Source of the DNA: JAUYQR01 sp963822435
GTDB lineage: Bacteria > Pseudomonadota > Alphaproteobacteria > Rhodobacterales > Rhodobacteraceae
DNA length: 64,000 nucleotides
Reading direction: 5' to 3'
NCBI GenBank assembly: GCA_963822435.1
Contig: CAWGHN010000002.1
Coordinates: 1 to 64,000, forward strand
Under the pieces are notes generated by a model. That model had not been told where the DNA came from, searched no databases, and saw only the letters and a list, made by a program, of their open reading frames with translations. Positions 54,971 to 62,966 of the stretch are shown here, piece by piece; the stretch's first letter is position 1, and every line of letters begins with the position of its first letter. The position numbers were made by a program, and so were the translations under genes.

Positions 54971-56851
54971 ATGGCTGTAACTGACATGAACGTGCGGGAC
55001 AGATCCCGCCCGATGACCGGCGAAGAGAAGAAGGTTATCCTTGCTTCTTCGGCCGGCACGATCTTCGAATGGTACGATTTCTACCTTTACGGCTCGCTGG
55101 CCGCGATCATCGGTGCCCAGTTCTTCACGCCGTTCCCCGAAGCCACGCGGAACGTCTTTGCGCTTCTGGCCTTTGCAGCAGGCTTCATCGTGCGCCCGTT
55201 CGGCGCGCTTTTCTTCGGCGCGATGGGCGACCTCATCGGCCGGAAATACACCTTCCTGGCGACGATCCTGATCATGGGTCTGTCGACGTTCCTCGTCGGC
55301 CTGCTGCCCAACTACTTCTCCTGGGGCATCGCCGCGCCGATCATCCTGATCGCGCTGCGCATGTTGCAGGGTCTGGCGCTTGGCGGCGAATACGGTGGTG
55401 CGGCGGTCTATGTGGCCGAACACGCCCCGGCCAACCAGCGCGGCTACTTCACCGCCTTCATCCAGACCACCGCCACGCTGGGCCTTCTGTTGTCGCTGGT
55501 CGTGATCCTGTCGGTGCAGGGCTATGTCAACGGCAACTACCCCGACCAGCCGGTGCTTGATGCCGCCGGTGTGGCGGTGATGGCGGCAGACGGCACGCCG
55601 TCGATGATGAAAGCGTTCAACGCCTGGGGCTGGCGCATCCCGTTCCTGGGCTCGATCTTCCTGCTGGCGATCTCGCTCTATATCCGCCTGCAAATGAACG
55701 AATCCCCCGCCTTCAAGAAGATGAAGGAAGAGGGTTCGGCCTCGAAGGCACCGCTGCGTGAGGCATTCGGTCAGTGGAAGAACGCCAAGATCGCGATCAT
55801 CGCGCTCTTGGGCCTGACCGCCGGTCAGGCCGTGGTGTGGTACTCGGGCCAGTTCTACGCGCTGTTCTTCATGCAGAACGTGATCAAGGTCGACAGCTTC
55901 TCGGCCAACGTCTTTGTGGCCTGGTCGCTGATCCTGGGCACCGGCGGCTTCATCTTCTTCGGCTCACTCTCGGACCGCATCGGCCGCAAGCCGATCATCC
56001 TGGCCGGCTGCCTGATCGCTGCCGTCACCTACTTCCCGGTGTTCAAGATGCTGACCGCCACCGCCAACCCGATGCTGGCGGCTGCGCAAGAAACCGCGAT
56101 CACCGTGACCGCTGACCCGAACGACTGCTCGTTCCAGTTCAACCCGGTCGGCACGGCGAAGTTCAACAACTCCTGCGACATCGCCAAGTCGAAGCTCTAC
56201 TCCTTCTCGGTCAACTCCGAGACGGTGGACGGCCCGGCGGGCGAGCCTGCCAAGATCAAGATCGGCGATACCGAGATCGTGTCCTACAACGTCGCGGCCA
56301 ATGCGGCCGAGATCAAGGACCTGACCGCCGCTCTGGAAACCGCGACCGCTGGCACCGACCAGGCCGCGAAAGATGCGGCGCAAGCTGCTCTGGATGCCGC
56401 CAAGGGTGTGAAGCCTGCGTTCGACAAGGCGGTTGCCGACGCCCTGACCGCAGCGGGCTATCCGCTGGTGGCCAAGGACAACGCGACCGTGGCAAAGGCT
56501 GAAAACTTCATCGACATCTTCACCGGCCAGAAACTGACGATCATCGCGATCCTCACCTATCTGATCATCCTGGTGACGATGGTTTACGGCCCGATCGCGG
56601 CCATGCTGGTCGAGCTGTTCCCGACCCGGATCCGCTATTCGGGTCTGTCGCTGCCCTACCACATCGGCAACGGCTGGTTCGGGGGCCTGCTGCCCGCAAC
56701 CGCCTTCGCGATCTCGGCCCAGTCCGGCAACATCTACGCGGGTCTGTGGTATGCCATCGTGGTTGCGCTGATGACCGTGGTCATCGGCCTGATCTTCGTG
56801 CCGGGCGGAACCCACAAGAAGGACATCTTCGCCGACGACTCGGCGCGGTAA
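54971..56851 (+). CDS. MFS (metabolite:H+ symporter type) transporter with a large extracytoplasmic insert
   Basis: A 626-residue MFS transporter of the MHS group: SSAGTIFEWYDFYLYG at the start, GDLIGRKYTFLAT, ALRMLQGLALGGEYGGAAVYVAEH and GSLSDRIGRKPIILAG. It has twelve helices, but between helices 9 and 10 lies an insert of about 160 residues (361-520) with two cysteines, a Thr/Val-rich part and an Ala-rich helical part (AAKDAAQAALDAAKG). Such inserts are uncommon in MFS. AAGGAGG precedes the ATG. It follows acs-adk after 170 bp, so it may import acetate or other short acids. C-ended codons suggest high expression. Confidence 0.88.
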   Translation: MAVTDMNVRDRSRPMTGEEKKVILASSAGTIFEWYDFYLYGSLAAIIGAQFFTPFPEATRNVFALLAFAAGFIVRPFGALFFGAMGDLIGRKYTFLATILIMGLSTFLVGLLPNYFSWGIAAPIILIALRMLQGLALGGEYGGAAVYVAEHAPANQRGYFTAFIQTTATLGLLLSLVVILSVQGYVNGNYPDQPVLDAAGVAVMAADGTPSMMKAFNAWGWRIPFLGSIFLLAISLYIRLQMNESPAFKKMKEEGSASKAPLREAFGQWKNAKIAIIALLGLTAGQAVVWYSGQFYALFFMQNVIKVDSFSANVFVAWSLILGTGGFIFFGSLSDRIGRKPIILAGCLIAAVTYFPVFKMLTATANPMLAAAQETAITVTADPNDCSFQFNPVGTAKFNNSCDIAKSKLYSFSVNSETVDGPAGEPAKIKIGDTEIVSYNVAANAAEIKDLTAALETATAGTDQAAKDAAQAALDAAKGVKPAFDKAVADALTAAGYPLVAKDNATVAKAENFIDIFTGQKLTIIAILTYLIILVTMVYGPIAAMLVELFPTRIRYSGLSLPYHIGNGWFGGLLPATAFAISAQSGNIYAGLWYAIVVALMTVVIGLIFVPGGTHKKDIFADDSAR

Positions 56852-56862
56852 TTCAACCAACG

Positions 56863-56896
56863 GACGGGCCGGGACCCTCGGGCTCCCGGCCCGTCT
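56863..56896 (+). terminator. strong hairpin after the MFS gene
   Basis: GACGGGCCGGGA pairs with TCCCGGCCCGTC around CCCTCGGGC, starting 12 bases past the MFS stop. A short TGCCTTCT follows. It should end the acs-adk-MFS unit. Confidence 0.75.
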
Positions 56897-57004
56897 GCCT
56901 TCTGGGCTGTCGGGTCATTCCGGCACCCGGTCGTGCCTTGCCAAGCCCGCAGCGGGCTTCGCCAGTTACGCGAGGCGCCGTTGCCCGCCCCCGATTACGG
57001 CCGG

Positions 57005-57289
57005 TCAGCGCCGCAGCCGCGACACCAACGACCAGCCAAGCAGTACGATGCCAAGGATGATCAGGTTGGAGAGGATGCCCGCCGCGATTGCAGTGCCCAA
57101 CCCGGCCTCGCCTCCAGGCATGGTCGACGGCAGGATCACCGCCACGAACACCACGCCCGCCGCCAACGGGATCAGCCGTCCGGTCGCCGCCTGGGTGCGC
57201 AGCATGGTGTACACAAGGCCGATCATCAGCCCGATGCGGAACGGATCCAGCAGTTGCGATTGCAAAAGCTCTACGACGGGCTGGATCAT
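57005..57289 (-). CDS. small hypothetical membrane protein
   Basis: A 94-residue protein with three hydrophobic segments (about 17-28, 34-50 and 68-88). I do not recognise a family. AAAGGAG lies eight bases before ATG 57289. It is divergent from the single-domain response regulator and lies beyond the MFS terminator, so it is its own unit. Confidence 0.65.
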   Translation of the reverse strand: MIQPVVELLQSQLLDPFRIGLMIGLVYTMLRTQAATGRLIPLAAGVVFVAVILPSTMPGGEAGLGTAIAAGILSNLIILGIVLLGWSLVSRLRR

Positions 57290-57512
57290 GGGACGCACTC
57301 CTTTGCGCTCTTCATCTCCGATTGCACCGCTTCGCACAAGCGCCACGCAAGGCCGGGGGGGCGGTAGGGCCCGCCCTTGCGCCGCAGGGCAGCAGGCGTT
57401 GATGATCACCGGCTTGGCGATCCCCGAAGCGGGCGAGTTGACCGGGGCCGGATGGCAACCCGCCAGCGCCGATGACCGTTTGCAACAAGCCGCATGCAGG
57501 AAGGGGTGAGGC

Positions 57513-57893
57513 ATGGACCGAAAGCCGCGAATCCTTGTGGTTGAAGACGAGGACAACATCGCCGTCGCGCTGGATTATCTGATGACGCGCGAAGGCTATG
57601 ACCATGACCGTGTGGCATCTGGTGCGGATGCAATGAGCCGCATCCGGGCGACGCATCCCGATCTGGTGTTGCTGGACGTGATGCTGCCCGAGGTGTCGGG
57701 CTACGAGATCTGCGAGGGTATCCGGATGGACCCGGCCCTTTCCGGTGTGAAGGTGCTGATGATGACGGCGCGCGGCTCGGCCATCGAACGGCGCAAGGGG
57801 ATGGCGCATGGGGCGGACGGCTTCATCTCGAAGCCCTTCGAGCTCAAGGATCTTCGCGCCGAGGTCCGCCGCCTGTTGTCGCCTGGAACCTGA
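57513..57893 (+). CDS. single-domain response regulator
   Basis: A 126-residue receiver without an output domain. The acid pocket is ILVVEDED (residues 8-13 region), the phospho-acceptor is Asp55 in LVLLDVMLPEVSGYE, the switch Thr is in LMMTARGS and the Lys is in FISKPFELKDL. All key residues are present, so it should be phosphorylated. A partner kinase is not in the window. AGGAAGGGG precedes the ATG. Receiver-only proteins of this type often feed phosphorelays or act on motility, or gate nearby acetate genes; here that link is only positional. Confidence 0.9.
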   Translation: MDRKPRILVVEDEDNIAVALDYLMTREGYDHDRVASGADAMSRIRATHPDLVLLDVMLPEVSGYEICEGIRMDPALSGVKVLMMTARGSAIERRKGMAHGADGFISKPFELKDLRAEVRRLLSPGT

Positions 57894-58062
57894 CGGGTGC
57901 TGTCCCGGCGCGGGGCTTGGTGCAGCCGGGTAGGATTGCCGGGTTTGCCGCACCTGGGGTTTTGGCGGGCATCCGGTATCCATCTGAACTGAACGTCGCC
58001 AGACCGTCGTGCGCAGGCAGGGACGCCTGTTGACAGACCTGACCTGACCCGGCGCGAAGCTG

Positions 58063-58836
58063 TCAGCCCGCGAACGGGTTGGCCGGATAGCTGACCCCCA
58101 CCAGATACAACCCCTGCGGCGGCGCCACCGGACCACAGGCCGCGCGGTCGCGGGCGGCCAGCGCGCGGCCCACATCATCGGGCGTCCAGGCACCTGCCCC
58201 CACCCGTTCCAGCGTGCCGACGATAGACCGCACCTGATTGTGCAGAAAACTGCGCGCGCCAAGGTCAAAGCGATATTCCACGCCGCCGGGGTAGGGCAGT
58301 TCCTGCACCTCGATCCGGTCCAGCGTCTTGACCGGGCTTTTCGCCTGGCACAGGGTCGAGCGGAAGGTGGTGAAATCGTGATGCCCGACCAGTTGCGCCG
58401 CGCCTTCGCGCAAGGCGGCGAGGTCAAGCCGGTGCAGCACATGCCACGCAAGCCCCCGGTCATGCGTCAGGGGCGCGCGGCGCGCAATCACCCGGAACAG
58501 ATAGCGCCGCCCGGTCGCCGAAAACCGCGCGTGAAAAGTGTCGTCCACCCGTGCGCAGGCAATCACCGCAACCGGATGCGGGCGCAGATGCGCATTCAGC
58601 GCGGCGGCCAGTCGGAACGGCTCCCACTCCCGCTCCAGATCGACATGCGCGACCTGCGCGGTGGCATGGACGCCCGCATCGGTGCGGCCTGCGGCGGCGA
58701 TGGTGTGGTCGCGCGGTTCCAGCCGCGCCAGCGCCGCCTCGACCGCGCCCTGCACCGACGCCAGACCCCCGGCCTGCCGCTGCCAGCCCGCAAACGGGCC
58801 GCCGTGATAGTCGATCTGAAGGGCATAGCGAGGCAT
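58063..58836 (-). CDS. truA: tRNA pseudouridine(38-40) synthase
   Basis: TruA makes pseudouridine at positions 38-40 of the tRNA anticodon arm. The 257-residue protein has the catalytic Asp53 in AAGRTDAGVHA, the N-terminal LQIDYHGGPFAGWQRQ, FHARFSATGRRYLFR and FLHNQVRSIVGTL. It is on the minus strand between the response regulator and the TTG-started ycjX. Confidence 0.97.
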   Translation of the reverse strand: MPRYALQIDYHGGPFAGWQRQAGGLASVQGAVEAALARLEPRDHTIAAAGRTDAGVHATAQVAHVDLEREWEPFRLAAALNAHLRPHPVAVIACARVDDTFHARFSATGRRYLFRVIARRAPLTHDRGLAWHVLHRLDLAALREGAAQLVGHHDFTTFRSTLCQAKSPVKTLDRIEVQELPYPGGVEYRFDLGARSFLHNQVRSIVGTLERVGAGAWTPDDVGRALAARDRAACGPVAPPQGLYLVGVSYPANPFAG

Positions 58837-58959
58837 GTGGTTTTCCTTACAGGGGTTCAGGCTGCTTGTGAATTGCAGCCGGGCGCCCGTCCGGCCGCAC
58901 CCCCTACCAATCGCCGCCAGCCCGGCCTATCTTGCGACCGACAGCGAAGGGATCGGCAC

Positions 58960-60375
58960 TTGGCGCTTTTCGGGCTTACGGACGGGATCTCGCGCGGGAT
59001 CGAAGGGGCCGGGGCATCGTTCTCGGAAACCTTACTAGACGACAGCCTGCGCCTTGGCGTCACCGGTCTGTCGCGCGCGGGCAAGACCGTTTTCATCACC
59101 GCGCTGGTGGCGAACCTCTTGCAGCGCGGCCGGATGCCGCAACTGAAAGCCCATGCCGAGGGTCGGATCGAGGCGGTCTATCTGCAACCGCAGCCCGACG
59201 TGACGCTGCCGCGCTTTGATTACGAAGGCCACCTGGCCGCGCTGACCGGTGACAGCCCGCGCTGGCCCGCCTCTACCCGCGCGATCTCGGAACTACGGCT
59301 GTCGTTTCGCATCCGGCCGTCGGGCCTGTTCGCGGGCTGGCGGTCGCCGCGCACGCTGCACCTTGATATTGTCGATTACCCCGGCGAGTGGCTGCTGGAC
59401 CTTGGCCTGCTGGACCAAAGCTATGACGCGTGGTCCGAAGCCACGCTCACACGTCTGGCCAAGCGCCCCGAGGCGTCTGATTTCGTCGCCCGCGCGCGGG
59501 CCGAGGACGGTGCGCTTCGGCTGGACGAAGACCGCATCCGCGCGCTGTCGGACGCCTTCACCGCCTACCTTGCCGCCGCCCGCGATCTGGGCCGGGTTGA
59601 TGTGACGCCGGGCCGCTTCCTGTTGCCCGGCGATCTGGCCGGTTCGCCCGTCCTGACCTTCGCGCCTTTGCCAAAGCCCGCGATGACCCCGCGCGCCAGC
59701 CTCTGGCGCGAAATGGAGCGGCGGTTCGAGGCCTATAAATCCCGCGTCGTGCGCCCGTTCTTCCGCGACCATTTTTCAAAGATCGACCGGCAGATCGTGC
59801 TGATGGATGTGCTGGGCGCGGTCCATCAGGGCCCCCGCGCGGTGGAAGACCTGCGCCGCACGATGGCCGAGGTGCTGGGCAGTTTTCGCCCCGGCCGCAA
59901 CACCTGGCTGACCGGGCTTTTCGGTGGCAAGCGGGTCGAGCGCATCCTCTTTGCCGCGACCAAGGCCGATCATCTGCACCACGAACAGCACCCCGCGCTG
60001 ACGGCGATCACCACCGCCCTTCTGGCCGAGGCCCGGTCGCGCGCCGACTTTTCCGGCGCGCGAACCGAGGCGCTGTCGCTGGCCTCGTTTCGCGCCACGG
60101 TGGAGGAAACCGTCACCCGCGACGGTGAGGTGCTGCCTGCGGTGAAAGGCACGCTGCTGGCCACCGGCAAGCCTGCGGTGATGTTCCCCGGCCGCCTGCC
60201 CAGCGACCCCGCGCGCCTTCTGTCGCCTGCGCGCGAAGGGGCGGAAGGGTGGCTGGATGCGGATTACGACCTGATGAGTTTTGCGCCCGCGCGCCTGACC
60301 GCAAGGCCCGGTGAAGGCCCGCCGCATATCCGCCTTGACCGGGCAATCGACTTTCTGATCGGAGACCGGCTGTGA
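58960..60375 (+). CDS. ycjX: YcjX family GTPase-like membrane-stress protein
   Basis: A 471-residue DUF463/YcjX P-loop protein. Walker A is VTGLSRAGKTVF near residues 34-45, then LDIVDYPGEWLLDLGLL (G3-like) and FAATKADHLHHEQH (G4-like). In Escherichia coli ycjX and ycjF belong to the PspF regulon; a related pairing here is probable. TTG 58960 is chosen with AAGGGA upstream; frames starting earlier run over truA on the other strand. Its stop overlaps the ycjF GTG by 4 bp. Confidence 0.9.
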   Translation: MALFGLTDGISRGIEGAGASFSETLLDDSLRLGVTGLSRAGKTVFITALVANLLQRGRMPQLKAHAEGRIEAVYLQPQPDVTLPRFDYEGHLAALTGDSPRWPASTRAISELRLSFRIRPSGLFAGWRSPRTLHLDIVDYPGEWLLDLGLLDQSYDAWSEATLTRLAKRPEASDFVARARAEDGALRLDEDRIRALSDAFTAYLAAARDLGRVDVTPGRFLLPGDLAGSPVLTFAPLPKPAMTPRASLWREMERRFEAYKSRVVRPFFRDHFSKIDRQIVLMDVLGAVHQGPRAVEDLRRTMAEVLGSFRPGRNTWLTGLFGGKRVERILFAATKADHLHHEQHPALTAITTALLAEARSRADFSGARTEALSLASFRATVEETVTRDGEVLPAVKGTLLATGKPAVMFPGRLPSDPARLLSPAREGAEGWLDADYDLMSFAPARLTARPGEGPPHIRLDRAIDFLIGDRL

Positions 60376-61355
60376 CCCGCCCGCCAAAGCCCTTCGTGCA
60401 GGAAATCGACGACGCCATCGACCCCGGGGCCGCGCCACCCGTGCCGGACGCGCTGCCGGAAGGCCAGGCGATGCAAGCCTTGGCCGCGCTGTCGCAGCGC
60501 AAGGGCTCGGGCGTGATGCGGTTTGCGGTCTGGGCGTTTGGCGCGCTGTTCTCCTTTGTGCTGAGTGTGGCGGCATGGGATTTCGTGACCAACCTTCTGG
60601 CGCGCAACGCGGTGCTGGGCTGGACCGCCTTCGTGCTGGTCGCGGTCGCGGTGCTGGCGGCGCTGATCTTGGCCGGGCGCGAATGGGCGGCTTTCGCCCG
60701 TATGGCGCGGATCGACGGCTTTCGCGACCAGGCCATCACTGCCCGCTCAACCGCTGATCTGCCCGAGGCGCGGCGCATTGTGGTGGCCCTGACCCGGCTT
60801 TACGCCGCCCGCCCCGACACGGCATGGGGCCGCGCGCGGCTGGCCGAGCGCGAGGCGGAAGTGCTGGATGCCGACGCGCTGCTGGCGCTGGCGGAACGCG
60901 AACTTCTGACGCCCCTCGACGCCGAAGCGCGGTTGGCGGTCGAGACGGCGGCGCGGCAGGTGGCCACCGTCACCGCGCTGGTGCCCTTGGCTCTGGCCGA
61001 TGTGGCGGCCGCGCTCTTTTCCAACCTGCGGATGATCCGCCAGATCGCGCAGATCTATGGCGGGCGGTCTGGCAATTTCGGCAGCATGCGCCTGTTGCGC
61101 CGGGTGTTTTCGTCACTGATCGCCACCGGCGCGGTGGCCTTGACCGACGATCTGATCTCGTCTGTCGCGGGTGGCGGGGTGCTGTCGAAAGTCTCGCGCC
61201 GCTTTGGCGAGGGCGTCGTCAACGGCGCGCTGACCGCCCGCGTCGGCGTCGCCGCCATCGACATCTGCCGCCCCTTGCCCTTCGTGGCGTTGGAGCGTCC
61301 GGCGGTATCGTCGCTGGTCAGCCGCGCGCTTGCGGGGCTGGTGTCGCGGGGTTAG
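60372..61355 (+). CDS. ycjF: YcjF/DUF697 (TIGR01620) membrane protein
   Basis: A 327-residue protein with two N-terminal hydrophobic segments (about 50-70 and 80-100) and a long helical C-terminal domain of the TIGR01620 type (ALTRLYAARPDTAWGRARLAE, LADVAAALFSNLRMIRQIAQIYGGRSG). GTG 60372 overlaps the ycjX stop, so the pair is coupled. The two proteins are usually found together. The 3' end overlaps convergent pth by 4 bp. Confidence 0.9.
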   Translation: MTRPPKPFVQEIDDAIDPGAAPPVPDALPEGQAMQALAALSQRKGSGVMRFAVWAFGALFSFVLSVAAWDFVTNLLARNAVLGWTAFVLVAVAVLAALILAGREWAAFARMARIDGFRDQAITARSTADLPEARRIVVALTRLYAARPDTAWGRARLAEREAEVLDADALLALAERELLTPLDAEARLAVETAARQVATVTALVPLALADVAAALFSNLRMIRQIAQIYGGRSGNFGSMRLLRRVFSSLIATGAVALTDDLISSVAGGGVLSKVSRRFGEGVVNGALTARVGVAAIDICRPLPFVALERPAVSSLVSRALAGLVSRG

Positions 61356-62035
61356 CGGAACTTGTCCAACAGCTTCTGCATCGGGCTGCGGTCATCAACC
61401 GCCACCGGTTTCGGTGCTTCCTTCGGCATCGACACCGGCGCTTCGGGCCTTGAGGTTGACGACCGGGGCGGTGCGGTGCGCAGGGCGACCGCGTTCATGA
61501 ACGTCTGCCCGTTGCCCGCCGCAAGCGCAGGCGCGCCTTCGGAAATGCCGCGCAGCAAAGCCTCAAGCCAGTCCTGATCCGCCTTGGCGAAATCGTGCAG
61601 CACATAGGCCGCCACCGCATCCTTGTGGCCGGGATGGCCGATGCCAAGCCGCACCCGCGCATAGCCGTCGCCCAAGTGGCCATGGATCGACCGCAGGCCG
61701 TTGTGCCCGGCATGACCGCCGCCTTCCTTCAGGCGCAGCTTGCCGGGGGCAAGGTCCAGCTCGTCGTGAAACACCGTGACGTCGGCGAGAGGCAGCTTCC
61801 AGAACGCCAGCGCCGCCTGCACCGACTGGCCCGACAGGTTCATGAAGGTTTCGGGCTTCAACAGCGCCACCTTTTCCTCACCCAGTCGGCCTTCGCTGAC
61901 CAGCCCCTGAAACGCCTTGCGCCACGGGCTGAACCCGTGGTCCGCCGCGATCCGGTCCAGCGCCATGAAGCCGATATTGTGCCGGTTGGCAGCATATTTC
62001 GCGCCCGGATTGCCCAGACCGACAAAGAGCTTCAT
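61352..62035 (-). CDS. pth: peptidyl-tRNA hydrolase
   Basis: Pth frees tRNA from stalled peptidyl-tRNA. The 227-residue protein has the catalytic NRHNIGF (His19), Asn in ETFMNLSGQ and Asp near 92 in FHDELDLAPG. The C-terminal ~40 residues (about 190-227) are a Pro/Ser-rich tail not found in short Pth, as is usual for alphaproteobacteria. ATG 62035 follows AGGAGG; a GTG six bases earlier is less likely. It follows rplY on the same strand with a terminator between. Confidence 0.95.
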   Translation of the reverse strand: MKLFVGLGNPGAKYAANRHNIGFMALDRIAADHGFSPWRKAFQGLVSEGRLGEEKVALLKPETFMNLSGQSVQAALAFWKLPLADVTVFHDELDLAPGKLRLKEGGGHAGHNGLRSIHGHLGDGYARVRLGIGHPGHKDAVAAYVLHDFAKADQDWLEALLRGISEGAPALAAGNGQTFMNAVALRTAPPRSSTSRPEAPVSMPKEAPKPVAVDDRSPMQKLLDKFR

Positions 62036-62117
62036 CGCCACCTCCTGCCAGTAAGCCCGGCCTTGCCGGGATATAGCGGCTTAAGCCAGCCCGCTCAACC
62101 AACCGTCCGAAAATGCA

Positions 62118-62140
62118 ACGGGGGGCCATTGGCCCCCCGT
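62118..62140 (-). terminator. rplY terminator
   Basis: ACGGGGGGCC-ATT-GGCCCCCCGT is a perfect 10-bp stem. On the minus strand it is followed by TGCATTTTCGG. It lies 25 bases past the rplY stop and before pth, so pth must be reached by readthrough or its own promoter. Confidence 0.85.
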
Positions 62141-62164
62141 GCGGATCGCTCATGCCAGCCGCTG

Positions 62165-62770
62165 TTACGCGGTGGCTTCTTCCTCTTCCGCCGCAGCAAG
62201 GCCCGCAGGGGCCGCCACGTTGGCAATGACGAAGTTGCGGTTGATCGTCGGTCGGGTGCCCTCCGGCAGCACGACGTCACCGATGTGGATCACGTCGCCG
62301 ATCACCTTGCCGGTCAGGTCCACGGTGATGTGGTCGGGAATGTCGCCAGCGGTGACTTCCAGTTCCACTTCCGGGCGCACCACGGTCAGCGTGCCGCCAC
62401 GCTTCAGGCCGGGGCTTGCTTCGTGGTTGATGAACGTGACGTGGATGAACAGCTCGATCCGGCTGTCATCGCTGATGCGCAGGAAATCGACGTGGGTCGG
62501 AAGATCCTTGACCACATCGCGCTGCACGCCACGGCAGATCACATGCGCGTCCGGCTGACCTTCGACCTTCAGGTTGAACAGGGTCTGCAGGAAACGGCCC
62601 TGACGCAGGCGCTTCAGCAAGTAGTTGTATTTCAGGTTGATGGGTGCGGGCTCTTTGCCGCCGCCATAAACGATCCCGGGTACGTAGCCCTCACGACGAG
62701 CTTGACGAGCGGCCCCCTTGCCTGTCCCCGTCCGTACCTGGGCTTCAAGATCTGGGATCTCGCGTGCCAT
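62165..62770 (-). CDS. rplY: 50S ribosomal protein L25 (Ctc form)
   Basis: L25 binds 5S rRNA. The 201-residue protein has the L25 N-domain (RTGTGKGAARQARREGYVPGIVYG, KYNYLLKRLRQGRF) and the longer Ctc C-domain (PEVELEVTAGDIPDHITVDL, GDVIHIGDVVLPEG) plus an acidic tail. GGAGAA lies before ATG 62770. The downstream terminator and pth are in the order typical for alphaproteobacteria. Confidence 0.97.
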   Translation of the reverse strand: MAREIPDLEAQVRTGTGKGAARQARREGYVPGIVYGGGKEPAPINLKYNYLLKRLRQGRFLQTLFNLKVEGQPDAHVICRGVQRDVVKDLPTHVDFLRISDDSRIELFIHVTFINHEASPGLKRGGTLTVVRPEVELEVTAGDIPDHITVDLTGKVIGDVIHIGDVVLPEGTRPTINRNFVIANVAAPAGLAAAEEEEATA

Positions 62771-62966
62771 AGGTTCTTCTCCATATATAAATCCGCCGCC
62801 CTCCAAGGGTGTGCGACGCGACCGGGGGCCTATAGCGGCGAATCGCGGCGATGAAAAGCAGTAATGCTTGCGCGTGCGTGGTTTGCCAGTCGGGACGGGG
62901 ATCTGGGCGCGGATTTCCTGCCAGGTCGGCTGGCCTCTGCCAGCGCAAGGCGCTAGGTCAGGCGCC

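Noticed and set aside
62781..62790. ATATATAA-like bases upstream of rplY as a -10 box
   Set aside because: They are too close to the ribosome site to leave room for a transcript start and leader.
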